DNA from: Planococcus citri
Lineage: Eukaryota > Arthropoda > Insecta > Hemiptera > Pseudococcidae
Length of the DNA stretch: 64,000 nt
Assembly (NCBI RefSeq): GCF_950023065.1
Contig: NC_088677.1
Location: forward strand, 26,867,230-26,931,229
Reading direction: 5' to 3'
The notes beneath the pieces are model-generated. The model did not search any database. It was not told where the DNA came from and saw only the letters and a list, made by a program, of their open reading frames with translations. This document shows positions 13,301-25,817 of the stretch, piece by piece (the first letter of the stretch is position 1; the number at the start of each line of letters is the position of its first letter). Made by a program: the position numbers and the translations under genes.

Positions 13301-14442
13301 TACGAGAGTTGCATCACGAACAAGCTACTTAACTCGCCTACGAAAAATTCGCCAATCGCCTGCACTCTGCGGATACTCGAGGCACTCGTACATCAAGAAT
13401 GAATAGCCTTGATGGTTTAACCGAATGGCCGAATTTTTAAAAGCCAGTCCACAGCTCGGCAATAAATTAGCAAACACAGTAACTGCATAAATCATACACA
13501 CACTCGTGTGCAGAGGGAGATGAACGCGAATTATACGCGGACGAGCTGTTTGATTTTAGCAGCGCAGCAACTAGTACGACCAGAGAGCCAGGTATAATAG
13601 ATACATACTTATTGTATGTATTACCTTACTTATCTCTTATCCTGCAGGTACAGGGTGTTCCGGCACAGAATAACGCCCTTACACCAGTAACATAGGCAGC
13701 CTATCCTGAGTGCAAATATGTATGTTTGCCTACCCTAGGATTTGAAGGGGCTGAATTTTACTCTCGTGAAAAATTTTTGTTTTCGGTTTTTTTGTGGCAA
13801 TTTTGAAGTTGCGTTATTCAAGAACCATGATATGTAGATAGAAAGTTGAGCTTTGTGGCGTTGAATTGCTCATTTTGTATAGAATTTTTCCATGTGGCCA
13901 ATCTTTATGCTGGTTGATTAAGAAGGGCTATGCCAGACAAAAAGTTTGAAAATACGAGTTTAAAAAAAATTGTTCTTTTCATGTATTATGTACCTATATT
14001 ACTAAGTAAGTATTAACAATGTTTCTTGAAGAAAAAGAATTGCTCTTACTGATGAGGTAACCCACACACTTCTATCTTGATTAAATAATTAGTTTTAAAA
14101 AAATATGAGGGCTTAAACTTTGAAAAATCGCCGTAAGAAAAATTCAATTTTTTTTTTTGAAGATTGGTAAAATATGTGCATCAAAGCAAATAATTTTAGT
14201 TGTAGAGTAGGTATCTGTAGAACATTTTAATTGTGATCCACTAAAAAAAAGTTTTTGATCATCATTTCAAAAATCTTCAAAAAATTTTTGCCCTTGCTTT
14301 GCTTAGGCTTGAACCTAACCTTGAACTATGGTGGTCTGATCTTATACTTTAATACTAGTTCATTCTCGAGAAAAATTCCAAATTTTCAAGTTTTAATGCC
14401 AGATATTCGAAAACAGTTTCTAAAGTCACCGGGGGATAAGAA
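10331..14442. other. gene-free stretch with small repeats
   Basis: I see no supportable gene. Notable contents are a (GAC)n microsatellite at about 12637-12665 and a T-run at 12910-12923. A block at about 13650-13740 matches, in inverted orientation, sequence near 19790-19890, which marks a dispersed repeat. The rest is AT-rich DNA with short chance frames. Confidence 0.45.
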
Positions 14443-16790
14443 ATGACTTCTCTATGTTCTGGCGAATCTGGGTGACTTCTGGTGAATAAGTCACCAAGAT
14501 TCACCAGAAGTCACCAGGTGTACAAAATCCCTCGAATATGGTCACTGCTTGGTGAATCTGTCACCAAAAAGTCACCAGAGGATAGAAAATCACATTTCTG
14601 TGTTCTGGTGAATCCTGGTGACATCTGGTGAATCGGTCACCTACATTTACCAGAAGTAACCAGGTGTACAAAATCGCTCAAATATGGCCACTGCTTGGTG
14701 AATCTGTCACCCAAAAGGCAGGGATAAGAAATGACTTCTTTATGTTCAGGCGAATCCTAGTAACTTCTGGTGAATGAGTCACCAAGATTTACCAGAAGTA
14801 ACCAGTTGTACAAAATCGCTCAAATGTGGTCACTGCTTGGTGAATCTGTCTCCAAAAAGTCACCAGGGTATAAAATGTATATTCTGGCAAATCCTGGTGA
14901 CTTCTGGTGAATCAGTCACTCACATTCACCAGAAGTCCCCAGGTGTGCAAAATCGCTCAAATATGGTCACTGCTTGGTGAATCTGTCACCCAAAAGCCAC
15001 CTGGGAGTTTAATATGACTTTTCTATGTTCTGGTGAATGCTGGTGACTTCTGGTGAATCTTGGTAACTGATTCACCAGAAGTCACCAGGGGATAAAATAT
15101 GACTTTTCTATGTTCTCGTGATCCCCAGTGACTTCTGGTGAATCGATCACCAAGATTCGCCAGAAGTCACCAGGTGTACAAAATTGTTCAAATATGGCCA
15201 CAGCTTGGTGAATCTGTCTCCAAAAAGTCACCAGGGTATAAAATAATAGTTGTCTATATACTGGTGAATCCTGGTGACTTCTGGTGAATCATAGGATATA
15301 ATATATGACTTTCCTACGTTCTGGTGAATCCTGGTGAATCCAGGTGAGTTCTGGTGAGTCAGTCACTCACATTCACCAGAAGTCACCAGGTGTGCAAAAT
15401 CGCTCAAATATGGTCACTGGTCACTGTTGGGTGAATCTGTCATCCAAAAGCCACCTGGGAGTTGAATATGACTTTTCTATGTTCTGGTGAATGCTGGTGA
15501 CTTCTGGTGAATCTTGGTAACTGATTCACCAGAAGTCATCAGGGGGATAAAATATGACTTTTCTATGTTCTGGTGATTCCCAGTGACTTCTGGTGAATCG
15601 ATCATCAAGATTCACCGGAAGTCACCAGGTGTACAAAATCATTCAAATATGGTCACTGCTTGGTGAATCTGTCACCCAAAAGCCACCTGGGAGTTGAATA
15701 TGACTTTTTTATGTTCTGGTGAATGCTGGTGACTTCTGGTGAATCTTGGTAACTGATTCACCAGAAGTCACCAGGTGTACAAAATCTCTCAAATATGGTC
15801 ACTGCTTGGTGAATCTGTCACCCAAAAGTCACCATGGTATAAAATAATAGTATTCTATGTTCTGGTGAATCCTGGTGTCTTCTGGTGAACCATCACAAAG
15901 ATTCACCAGACGTCACCAGGTGTACAAAAACGCTCAAATATGGTCAGGGGCACAATAGACACTGCTGGGGGTATCTGTCACCAAGAGGTCATCAGGGAGT
16001 TGAATATGACTTTTCTATGTTTTGGAGAATCTTAGCGGCTTCTGGTGAATTAGTCACCAAGATTCACCTAATGTCATCACTTCATCAGGTACACTAAACC
16101 GCTCAAATATGGTCACTGTTCGGTGAATTTGTCACCAAAAAGTCACCAGGGGATAAGAAGTGGCTTTTCTATGTTCTGATGAATCCTGGTGACTTCTGGT
16201 GAATCAGTCACCAGGATTCACCAGTAGTCACCAGGTGTACAAAATCGCTCAGATATGGTCACTGCTTGGTGAATCTGTCACAAAAAAGTCACCAGGCGAT
16301 AAAAAATGACTTTTCTATGTTCTGGTGAATATTGTCACCAGGATTCAACAAGGGGTCGCCTGACATTCGAAAAAAATTTCTATGGTCATTAGGCCATTCT
16401 GGTGATTATTTTCACCATGAGTTCAACTAAAAAAAAAGTGACCAACTCACATGGTGACCTCTGGTGAATCTGTCACCAGAAGTCACCAGGATTCACTGGA
16501 CACTAAAAAAAAAAAATTCAATGGCTCTGAGGACATTCTGGTGATTTTTTTCACCATGAATTCACCTGAAAAAAAGTCATAAACTCACATGGTGACTTTT
16601 GGTGAATCTGGCACCAGAAGTCACCAGGATTCACCAAGGGTTCGCCAGGCATTCGAAAAAAATGTCTATGGTCATTAGCCGGGCCATTCTGGTGATTTTT
16701 TCACCATGAATTCACCTATGAATAAAAGGTCAGAAACTCACTTGGTGACTTCTGAAGAATTTGTCACCAGAAGATTTTTCAGAATCACAA
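14443..16790. repeat. 2.3 kb GGTGA/TCACC satellite
   Basis: This is a tandem array whose unit contains 'ctggtgacttctggtgaatc', its near complement 'gattcaccagaagtcaccag', and 'aaaatcgctcaaatatggtcactg'. The last block occurs about eleven times. Spacing is about 145 bp in many units and about 215-240 bp in others, where an extra half unit is inserted. Each unit is therefore internally palindromic. The right end (about 16330-16790) decays into a variant with 'ttcaccatgaattcacc'. No coding frame spans it. Confidence 0.85.
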
Positions 16791-19700
16791 AATCCATTAT
16801 CTAGAATTTCTTCATCTCTAATCTGATAAGATTTTTTTGTGAATGCTCGGAAGGGTTCTTTGAGTTGAGTCCTAATTGAACATCGGTTAGCTTCCTGCAT
16901 CTTCCAGGCCATTTTTTGGGAGTTGAATGCCATTTTTCAATGATACAAACGAGTAAATTTTTAAAAATTGAAATTTGAAATTAAAAAAAAAGTAGAATTT
17001 GATTAAACTGATGTACTAAATATACCTAAAGCTAAAATTTTGCATGTTTATATGTAGGTAGTTTAATTTCGGTCTCTCGAATTAATTAATGGGGGTTTTC
17101 AGTTCTTATTCTTAATAATGTCAAAATTAAAATTTCTGTTTGCGTTTACTTTTTTGTCCAATCGAGAAAATACTGATTGGTTTTGTGTTGGAGGCTCCAA
17201 ATACTGATTGGTTTTATGTTGGAGGCTCCAAAACATCTAGAATTTGCGAAAAATGTATTCGATAGGTTCGTGAAATTTCAGCGTTTCGATTCAAATTTTA
17301 GCTAAAACTTTGAGTTTCTTCTGATATTCAATTTTTTTCAAAAATAATCGATGAAACAATTTTTTCGAATTTGAAACAGTAGAAACATAAGTCGATCGAA
17401 ACAGTCACAAAGATAGTACATACATAAAACCCGGAAACCAGAAATTTCACAAAACATCTGGGTTAATTAAGGTTTAGTAAGTCAAAAATCTGGTGAAAAT
17501 TTAATTCCAGTTTTCTGCTTCAATTTGATCCAATTTTGATTTTTACATTACATGAGAAAAATCTGAACTGAAATTTGTAAAGTCAGGAATAACAATTATT
17601 AAAAAAAAAAAAAAAGAACATCAGCACATGAACTATGATCTTTGGGTACCGTACCAGTTTTGATTTTTTAATTTCCAAGATCCTATAAACCAAACAGATA
17701 TTTCTTTTGCATAGAAAATATTAGGTATGATTTACTTCGAATACTTACCAATAAAAATAAATAAACATGACGGCCAGACAACATGGCGCATCATACAACA
17801 GCATTGCAAAACACTCGATGAGTACTTTAGTCATGTTATTTTTTTAGATTTACCAATTTATCAACGGATATATTAGATTTTTGGCAGTTGAAATTTTTAC
17901 CTATATTTATTTGTGTTCACGAATAATGACGTAATTTAATACGACCAGTTTTATGTGCCAAAATACAAAAGCTTATTTATTTTAATGAATAACCATTAAA
18001 TAACACATTATTTAGGTACTAATACGATACCACACAAAGTTTAACTTCCATTTTATCGAGTTTTTTATGATAAATTTAATGTCGTAAATTTCCTCGCGGA
18101 TGAAATGTTGAACAGCTACTAATCCGATGAGACAGAATAGTATCATTGATGGCCTTCTATATTTCTGTAATGATTCCAGACATTTGCTACTGATAATTGT
18201 AACATCAAAACTCAAAGGTCTTGGTTTACGATGTTACCGTTTGCCTACGTTAAAAATTACATTTCCAAGTTAGTATTTTCAAAAACATCGATAGGTGAAT
18301 ATTTTAGGTACCTCAAAATCAATTAACTTGCGGTAATTTTGGAAATTTCTTCATCCCGTCATTACCATAGCGGAACTGACCACAGAATTATTTTCGAACC
18401 TTTCGCTTTAGCGCGCATACTATAACGCGAAATTTAACATTGAAAAATAAAAATAAAAATGCAACTCATGAACTTTTAATCGTTTCGAGCTTCACTCGTT
18501 AAAAAAAGAATAACTCGGAAGATAAGACAATTAAAAGAAGAAGAGGAGAAAAAAACGTACACAAACGCTAATAAACACCGCGTGTCAATGACCTTTATAT
18601 GCCATGTCCAGCTGCAGGAACGCAGGCGATCATTAAATCATCATTTAATCGTAAGACCTTTTCGATTTTCATTAATTCATAATTATTAGGGAGAAAAGAT
18701 GAAAAACTATTATAGCTGCCTTGAAAAGAATGTCCAAAAACAAGTACCTGATGTAATAAGTAAAATATTTCTGCTTATAGATTTAACTGGTCACGATTTT
18801 CATACAGGTGCCTACGTCTATCTATACGTACACATTCGTCTATATAGGTACCTTTATTTTCTCTAATAAAATATATGAATTGGCGAAAAAAAAAAAATGA
18901 TTATGGAATGATTCACTCGTGTTTTGCTCGCGACCGGATCCGTCTGCAAAAATGTCTAATGACGGTAACGTTTAAAAATTCATTTCGCGGAGTATCGAGT
19001 ACCTTGTCTGCATGTGAGATATCCCGACAAAGAAAGAATTTCGAGTTGGCCAATTTAAATATGCAAAAAAAAGTAGTTTTCAGAGGTGATAATTTGCCAA
19101 TAACAAAGTACCTTATTTACCTAGTCCAATTGTAAAACGAAAATATACGATGATGAGACGATGATTTTTCAATTTCAAGGACCGATAAGTAGTTTTGTTA
19201 TGAATTGAAATCCGGATTATTGAATTACTCACTCGTATGATGAGCTGCAGTTTGATGCTCTATGTTTATAAACTGAACTGAAATCATCGCCAAGACCGAA
19301 AGTTATGACTGAGCGAGGATTTATTTGTATTAAAATGCGAATTGAACGTCGTACAAATTGTAGAAAACATCGAACATGAACATTGTGTTAGTAAAATTAT
19401 ATGCTAGGTACCTATTTAATGACTGAAATTTTTTTTTGAAGTGTTATAGCGCCTTCAATCATACTAAACATGTGCAAAATAATATGAACATGAGATACCG
19501 AAATATTTTAGCCGTTTTTAAAAGTAGGTATCTTTGTTTTCAGACACTCGCATGATACCGAGCAATTTTTGGTATGGACGGATCCGTATAATTTGCTGAA
19601 AATGAACAAACACCTGAGAAGAAGATTTGACAAGGTCACAGCTGTCTTATGGATGTATGGTCGAACATGAAGAACAAAATGACATAATCGAAACCTTTCA

Positions 19701-19939
19701 TCTTTACTTCCTGAAATGCAGAAATCGATGTAAGTAATGTAAGTTAGATTGATTAAAATGTTCAAAAGCTCAGTTCAGAATCAACTATCCCCCTTCCTGA
19801 GATTAGGCAAACAAAAGTTCATGAATACAGGATGGCTTGCCTATGTTGCTAGTGAAAGGAAGTTATTCTGAGGCAGGATACGCTGTAGGTGAGGATTAAA
19901 AGTTGATGAACATCTCATGTATAGGTAGAGGTACAAAAA
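16791..19939. other. gene-free stretch
   Basis: I found no gene here. Positions 17171-17235 hold a tandem duplication of about 34 bp containing 'ttggaggctccaaa', the palindromic word seen in the elements at 24, 56 and 60 kb. Positions about 19790-19890 are an inverted relative of 13650-13740. The remainder is AT-rich with no recognisable frames. Confidence 0.45.
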
Positions 19940-21188
19940 ATACTTAAAGTACCTAAGAATAAAATTTAAAAAAAAATTAAGATAATTGAATTAAATAAAA
20001 TTAATTAGTTGAAATCAAAATCAAATGATTTAATTTAAAATGTATATTTACTGATATCAAGTCACTTATGTATCTAATACCTTGTGACTGTTTAAACAAT
20101 ACATACCAAAAAAAATCAAATTACCTATCTACATTTTGAATGAAAAAAAATAAAAATAAATCAACTTGAATAAATTTTAATACTTATAATAAAATAAAAT
20201 TATACAAATTAAATAAACATTAATGAAATTGAATATAATCAAAAATATAATAAAATTACATTAAATTTATTGAATGAATGAATGATTTATTTATTTTTCA
20301 ATTTTCACCGATCAGCATTTACTTTACAATTCAAATCAAATTGATTGAAATTCAATTCAATTAAAATAACTCAAACATAATTAAATCAAATTAATAAGGT
20401 AAAACCTAACAAAACTTAATTAAATTGAAATGAATTGAACAAAATTAAATCGAATCGGATGGTATTAAATTAAATATTGAAATTGAAATAAAAATCAGTT
20501 GGTTTCATCAAAATTAAATGAATTAATAAATTTGATAAAATTGAGTTAGAATAAATTAAAATAAGTAAGTTAAAATGTAATCAAATTAATCCAAATGAAT
20601 TTAAATGAAATTGAAATGTAATTATAATTAAATTAAAATTATTTTCAACAAATAAAATGAAATAAAATCAAATTAAATTAAAATAAAACCAGAGCTGCGA
20701 GAATAACAATGATGTGCTCCCAAAATTTCAAAAAACTGCTCCCCCTCCCAACGTTGAAAAGTGAAAACTACTCCTCTCTCAGAGTGCTTCGTCTTACTCT
20801 TGACTTGAGCATTTCCAGCTCTCCGACTCATCCTCAGCTCCTGTTCTCTTCATCTTTACTTATGGCCTTTTTTATTGAAAAATTTGAAATTACCGTATTG
20901 AAAAAAATCGTTAAAGGACTTTAAAAAACGAATGGAAAATTTGAATTTGAAATAATTTCATGATCATAAACGTTTAATAATTTTAGAAAAAACATCAAAA
21001 ACATCAAAAACATCAACTTTAGACTACATAAAATTGCAAAAATTATTAGTTTAAAAAAAAAATGTAAAGAGCAAAGAGTATTGAAAATTTTACATTCTTC
21101 CTCTACTTCTTCCAAAAATTGTTTTTTAAAAAATACTTAATTTAAACAAAATTAATTACTTACATTACTTACTAGAATTGAATAAAAT
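19940..21188. repeat. AATTAAAT-rich low-complexity tract (left part)
   Basis: The sequence is dominated by words such as AATTAAAT, AAATTGAA and AATAAAAT with almost no GC. This looks like a degenerate simple-sequence array. It continues after the inserted element as 21554-21790. There is no gene. A short less biased patch (about 20690-20930) interrupts it. Confidence 0.6.
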
Positions 21189-21553
21189 CAGGGTTGTACA
21201 ATGTACATACATGTTTAAAACAAATAAAAAAAAACCAAACCGATGTTTTGAACAAAAAAAGCCGTTTAAAACAGTTTTTTTTGTTTTAAACGTGTTTTTT
21301 TCAACTCACATTTCCTTTAAAAAAACACGTTTTTTTAGTTTCTTAACCTTATGGCTATTTTATTTCGCCACATCTTGAAAATTGATGACTGGTGAACCCA
21401 AAACAAATGAATTTGTGTTTAAAACACATTTCAAACGTGTTTAAACCTCGTTTTAAACCCTGTAGTTTTAAACAAGAGAAAAAAACAATTGTTTAAAACA
21501 AAAAAATACGTTTTTTTGTTTTGTTTTTTTAAACACATTTTTGTACAACCCTG
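21189..21553. mobile_element. hAT-like MITE
   Basis: The terminal inverted repeats are CAGGGTTGTACAA and TTGTACAACCCTG. The flanking octamers AATAAAAT (21181-21188) and AATAGAAT (21554-21561) differ at one base and look like an 8 bp target duplication. The interior is made of GTTTAAAAC and T-run words. Similar interior words at about 32230-32340 suggest a second, eroded copy. It has no coding capacity. Confidence 0.75.
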
Positions 21554-21790
21554 AATAGAATTAAATCAATTGAAATTCAATAAATTGAATTAAATAACTA
21601 TAATAAAATTTAATAAAATAAAATAAATACAATTAAAATGAAATCAAATTTAATTGGGGAATTGAAATTTATTAGTAAAAAAAATCAAATTGAATAAAAT
21701 ACCTAATTGAAAATTAAATTAATTGAAAATAAAATGAAATGAATTATTTTTTATTAAAATGCAATAAAATCAGATGAAGTAATAAACGAT

Positions 21791-22070
21791 GAATTTTGTA
21801 TGTTTTGAATGTCTTCGAGCTGCGTTAAAGGAGCATCAAAAATTGTCACTGCTCGAGTAGGGATTTCACCCAAACCAGAATGATATATTTTTCAAAATTA
21901 TAAACGATATTATCGCAGTAATGAGTGAAAGGACTGTTGGATCTGACCAGATCAACGACCAACTCAATCCGAACATTATCTTTTCTCGGATCTAATTTAA
22001 TCTGATCAGATCAGAGTTCATTCAGACCTGATCATGATTCTTTTCATCTTGTGTTCAACTTTAGGTTTCG

Positions 22071-22101
<31 letters not shown>

Positions 22102-23917
22102 CAATTTTCAAGAATTAATTTTGTACACGGCGTACCTACTAAAAAAAAATTCCAGGGAGTAGGTAAATAGTAGATTTAATTCGCCGTTTTGCCATGAGTC
22201 ACTTTGGCTTTCAAATTATGTAGATCGTTAAAAAAATGGTATTTTCTCCAAAAATCGTAAAAAAATAATCGAAGTTCTTTGTATCTACTACCTAGAGTAG
22301 GTAGTAAGAAAAAAGTTAATTTCATGTAAATGCCTTAATGTCTACTTGGTCCAATCTAATTCCTATAGGTTAAATCATTTTTAGAATCCGAATACCAGAA
22401 AATCGCTTATTGAAACTACCCATCTCGCAATCGTAGAACTACCATAATATATACCGACGAAATTACTCGTTACAGCGACGTTTAATGACTTCGATATATT
22501 ATTAGCTAAACAGAGTTGGCTTATAAATTATAAAAATTTAGAATTAGGTACCATCTTACAACGAACGGTCGAATAGGCGAATCGAGACGATAAATCATAA
22601 CGCACCGCGAAAGACGATTAAAAAAAATTCACAGAAATGGAAAATAATTTAGGTAAATTACGTCTCTCCGCGATGGTCTGTTTTTCTTTCATTGGCAAAT
22701 TACTACGTTTAAGATTGCATATGTATTTCTGACGATGAGGAATTATTGAGGATGTGAGGGTACCTACCTGTATGAGTATCACGTCTCCGTACACAAAACG
22801 AGGAAATATGCGAGTATTGGAAGTACTACATAGCTCATATGTACCTATCTAATACAACATTTTAGAGAAGAATCGTCGAATTTTTATACTTTTTCGAAGG
22901 CCGAGTCGAGTACGTAAACGTTGGTATGTCTACGTACGTTATACGTACCTATGTTGGATTAACATGTGGGTAAACGTCTTCTTTCTGGAATGAATTTCGA
23001 TTGCTGGTCAGGCTTCATTAAATGACTGGTGGTTCGCACTAATTACATAGTCTACCAGCGACTGCATCACGAATCTCTCATCATTTTCTATGAGAAAAAA
23101 TAAAGTTAGCGGGACTAATGTCCTTGGTGGTTAACATCAAGGTTACCGATGGTCAAACAGTTGGTCATTTCTTATTCGCTAATTCTTTTCTAAATCGTAA
23201 TTATGCGTCATGGATAAAGAAATGCCGCGGCTTGGCTTGGCATTTCAAGCCTATGTTACTTACGTACATAGGTAAGTATCGTGTTCATGTTAAGCGGACG
23301 TTACCGTTATTGGAATATACATCACCTATACCGAAGGGTAATTGCTGCGTACAGAGTTGGTTGAGTTGAGATTATTCAAAGATTACCGAGTAAATCGATT
23401 ATTTTAAAACATCTTGTACCATGTGTACCTGCACCTGTGAGACGAGGTGAGAGTCCAACTTGAAAACCATCCTGTGATTCCTTCAATCACGTTGTTACTG
23501 ATAATGAGTGTAGGCAGCTATCTTACCTATGATGCTACAATTCTGAAGAAGATTTGCGAATTTTCGCGATGACATTGTCTAAACAGTCGCCGAAAACTTG
23601 AACTAAACTTTCACAGTGAATGTAGTCTGTGGTACATGATACTGGAAGTAGCTTACCTGAAAGAAAATAGAGAACGAAAATTAGCTCGATACCACTTGTG
23701 TAGTTTTAAGTAAAAACGAGTAGGAGCTAATGTAAGCTAACTAGTGCGAATAAACGTGGAATATATTATGTGCAAATATTTGGAGAGAATTCATTACCTA
23801 TTCGGTTATTTACACAATTTGTTTAGTACCTTATACGATGTTTAGGTACGATAGCTAGTTGAGAAGAAACTGAAATAATGTAAGTATAATGAAAACTCGG
23901 TCTTTGTTCTGAATAGT
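21791..23917. other. gene-free stretch with a 28-T run
   Basis: I can support no gene. A run of 28 T lies at 22072-22099, which could be the reversed tail of an old retro-insertion, although no body can be recognised. The rest is unique-looking AT-rich DNA. Confidence 0.45.
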
Positions 23918-24754
23918 CACCCCCCCCCCCGTTGATCCTCCGGGACAATTTTTTTCTTAAAGGGGAAGTCCTAAGATACATTTCTAGCCCTTGTACTAAA
24001 AAAAAAGTGACCCTACTTACAAAATAGCGGCCATATCGATGGACAGGTCAGCCGAAATTGCAGATTTCGCGTTCCAACATAGGACTTGCACAAAATTTTT
24101 CAAACCATACAAGGGTAGATCAAAAGATCAGGCAAAAATTTATCACCTGTCAAAATTTCAAGTGCTGATGTGCGTTTTTCGATTTTTTGGTGAATTTTTT
24201 AAAAATAAAATTTAGGCCAAAAATAAGGGGAAAAAAATCAAAATTTTACCAAATTAACCAAGAAAGCTGAAATTTGGGATATATCCTATTTTCGACATGC
24301 CAAATTGATTGGAAACTGTTTCAAACTGTTTTGAGCATTTCTGGAGCCTCCAGCAGATTTTTTGGAACTTGAAATTCCCACAAAATTTCATCAAATGGAG
24401 TTGGATAGCCGAAATTACTCTGCAAACTAATTTCAATACGCTACGAAGTCAACTCCAGGAAGATTTCAAGTTGTTTTGGAGCCTCCGGCGATTTTTTGAA
24501 AATTACTGGAGCCTCCAGTAGATTTTTGAAACATGAAATTTCCCCAAAATTACATCAAACGGAGATAGAAAGTCGAAATTTATTCTGCAAACTAGTTTCA
24601 ATATGCTACGAAGTCGACTGCTGCTGGATTTCAAGTCGTTTTGGAGCCTCCAGCGTCGTTTGAAAGGTTGTATGGCGTTTTTTGGACAATTGAATTTTCC
24701 AAAAAGTAGCTGGAACCTTCAAAACCATTTGAAATCACCATGTAGTCGACTTCA

Positions 24755-25066
24755 ATGGACCAACCAGTTGTATCCAACAATCTGGAACACCCCTACAGCC
24801 TGATCTTCACAAACCACAGATACACCAACTTCATGAAATATCTTGTGCTCAGAGCCATAAAGGAGAGATTCTACCACCCAGTGGGGCCAGCTTCTGTGTC
24901 CTCCCTGCTTCCATACAGGAAATACCTAAGCATCAGTGAACTGCACACCAGCGAACTAACCACCACTCAGGTGAAGAGTATACTTGAACATATCGAAAGA
25001 AAATGCGAGGCAAAGATCCAGAGGGACAACTGGGGACATATATCAGTCAGATCAATTTTTTTTTAA
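24755..25066 (+). pseudogene. NADAR-like fragment, plus strand
   Basis: The 103-codon frame has a block HPYSLIF followed by KYLVLRAIKERF, then a polar helix ending KCEAKIQRDNWG. It aligns by eye with residues of the minus-strand frame at 26237-26995 (HPYSLIF..QYLVLGGIQERF) at roughly half identity. The two are therefore diverged relatives and not recent inverted copies. The pattern recalls the NADAR fold, whose members act on ADP-ribose-linked guanine or N-glycosidic bonds. The usual glutamate of the SAEQYL-type motif is not present, so this is a weak call. The frame is cut at a T-run (25054-25063). That run reads as the reversed A-tail of minus-strand sequence, so a retro-insertion may have ended the gene. 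Confidence 0.4.
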
Positions 25067-25076
25067 AAGGGTTTAT
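25054..25076 (-). other. possible reversed poly(A) tail with AATAAA
   Basis: On the minus strand AATAAA is followed within about ten bases by a run of A. The run ends where the plus-strand NADAR-like frame stops. This is what a processed retrocopy of the minus-strand cargo gene would leave. It is an inference, since the tail is short and one internal T-run could mimic it. Confidence 0.35.
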
Positions 25077-25817
25077 TTTGAATATTATTTACCTACATCT
25101 TATAATTACTTATCCCTGCGATGAGGGGGTGGGGCCTGCCCCGCCCCTTCTGCAGGAATGATAGCAGTACAATCCTAAGTTTAAAGGGAGGGTGATGTAA
25201 ATTCTAATACTAAATGACAAACTTAATACTACAATTTAGCTATAAAAACTATGTACAACTTACACTAAGCCAAGATTGAGAATGTTTCAATTTTGCTTAA
25301 AACTAGGAGGGGAGGGGACAGTTCAACCACCCAGTGGTCCTGGAGCTGCGGTGAGTGGGGGCCCCAGTTTTGGTTGGGACTGCTGACCCTCCCCCCAGCA
25401 CCAGGCCAAAGGCCCGGAGCTCCTAGGCAGTATCCCAGAATCGCTCCCACCACTTCAGGGTTGAGGGAGTGGCCACCCTAGGATGTAGCCCATTCCCCCC
25501 TTCCGCGGATTTGGAGCAACCCCCGACCCATCTCCCATTTAGGTGTACCCTTAACTACCTCAGAAAGAGATCTCCTAGAGCAGGATTGTCCAAAAGGATA
25601 TTATTTCTTATGTGTGAAAGTGGGAACACTCGGTCTCACCTTACATAGTGGATAAAGTTGGAGTAATTTTGAATGCTGAGGATGGACACATACCATAGGT
25701 TTCTTCCATCCTTCACCTTAGGGTAGTGCTACATTATACATACATTGTACTAGGTATAATTTGGGGAGAACATTTACTAATTTATTACACTGTTATATGG
25801 TCTATTTACAAGTGCTA
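25067..25817. other. interior of element without supportable gene
   Basis: A G/C-rich segment (about 25120-25520) contrasts with the AT-rich surroundings. On the minus strand this would be the downstream (3' untranslated) part of the macrodomain cargo. The open frames on both strands here are proline/glycine-rich chance frames with no motif I know. Confidence 0.4.

Noticed and set aside
14443..16790. CRISPR-like look of short repeats with spacers
   Set aside because: The repeats are long, diverged and contiguous, without unique spacers or cas genes. The genome is eukaryotic, so this is a satellite.
22072..22099. 28-T run as tail of a minus-strand retrotransposon or processed gene
   Set aside because: No coding remnant or target duplication could be seen beside it, so I list it only as a homopolymer.
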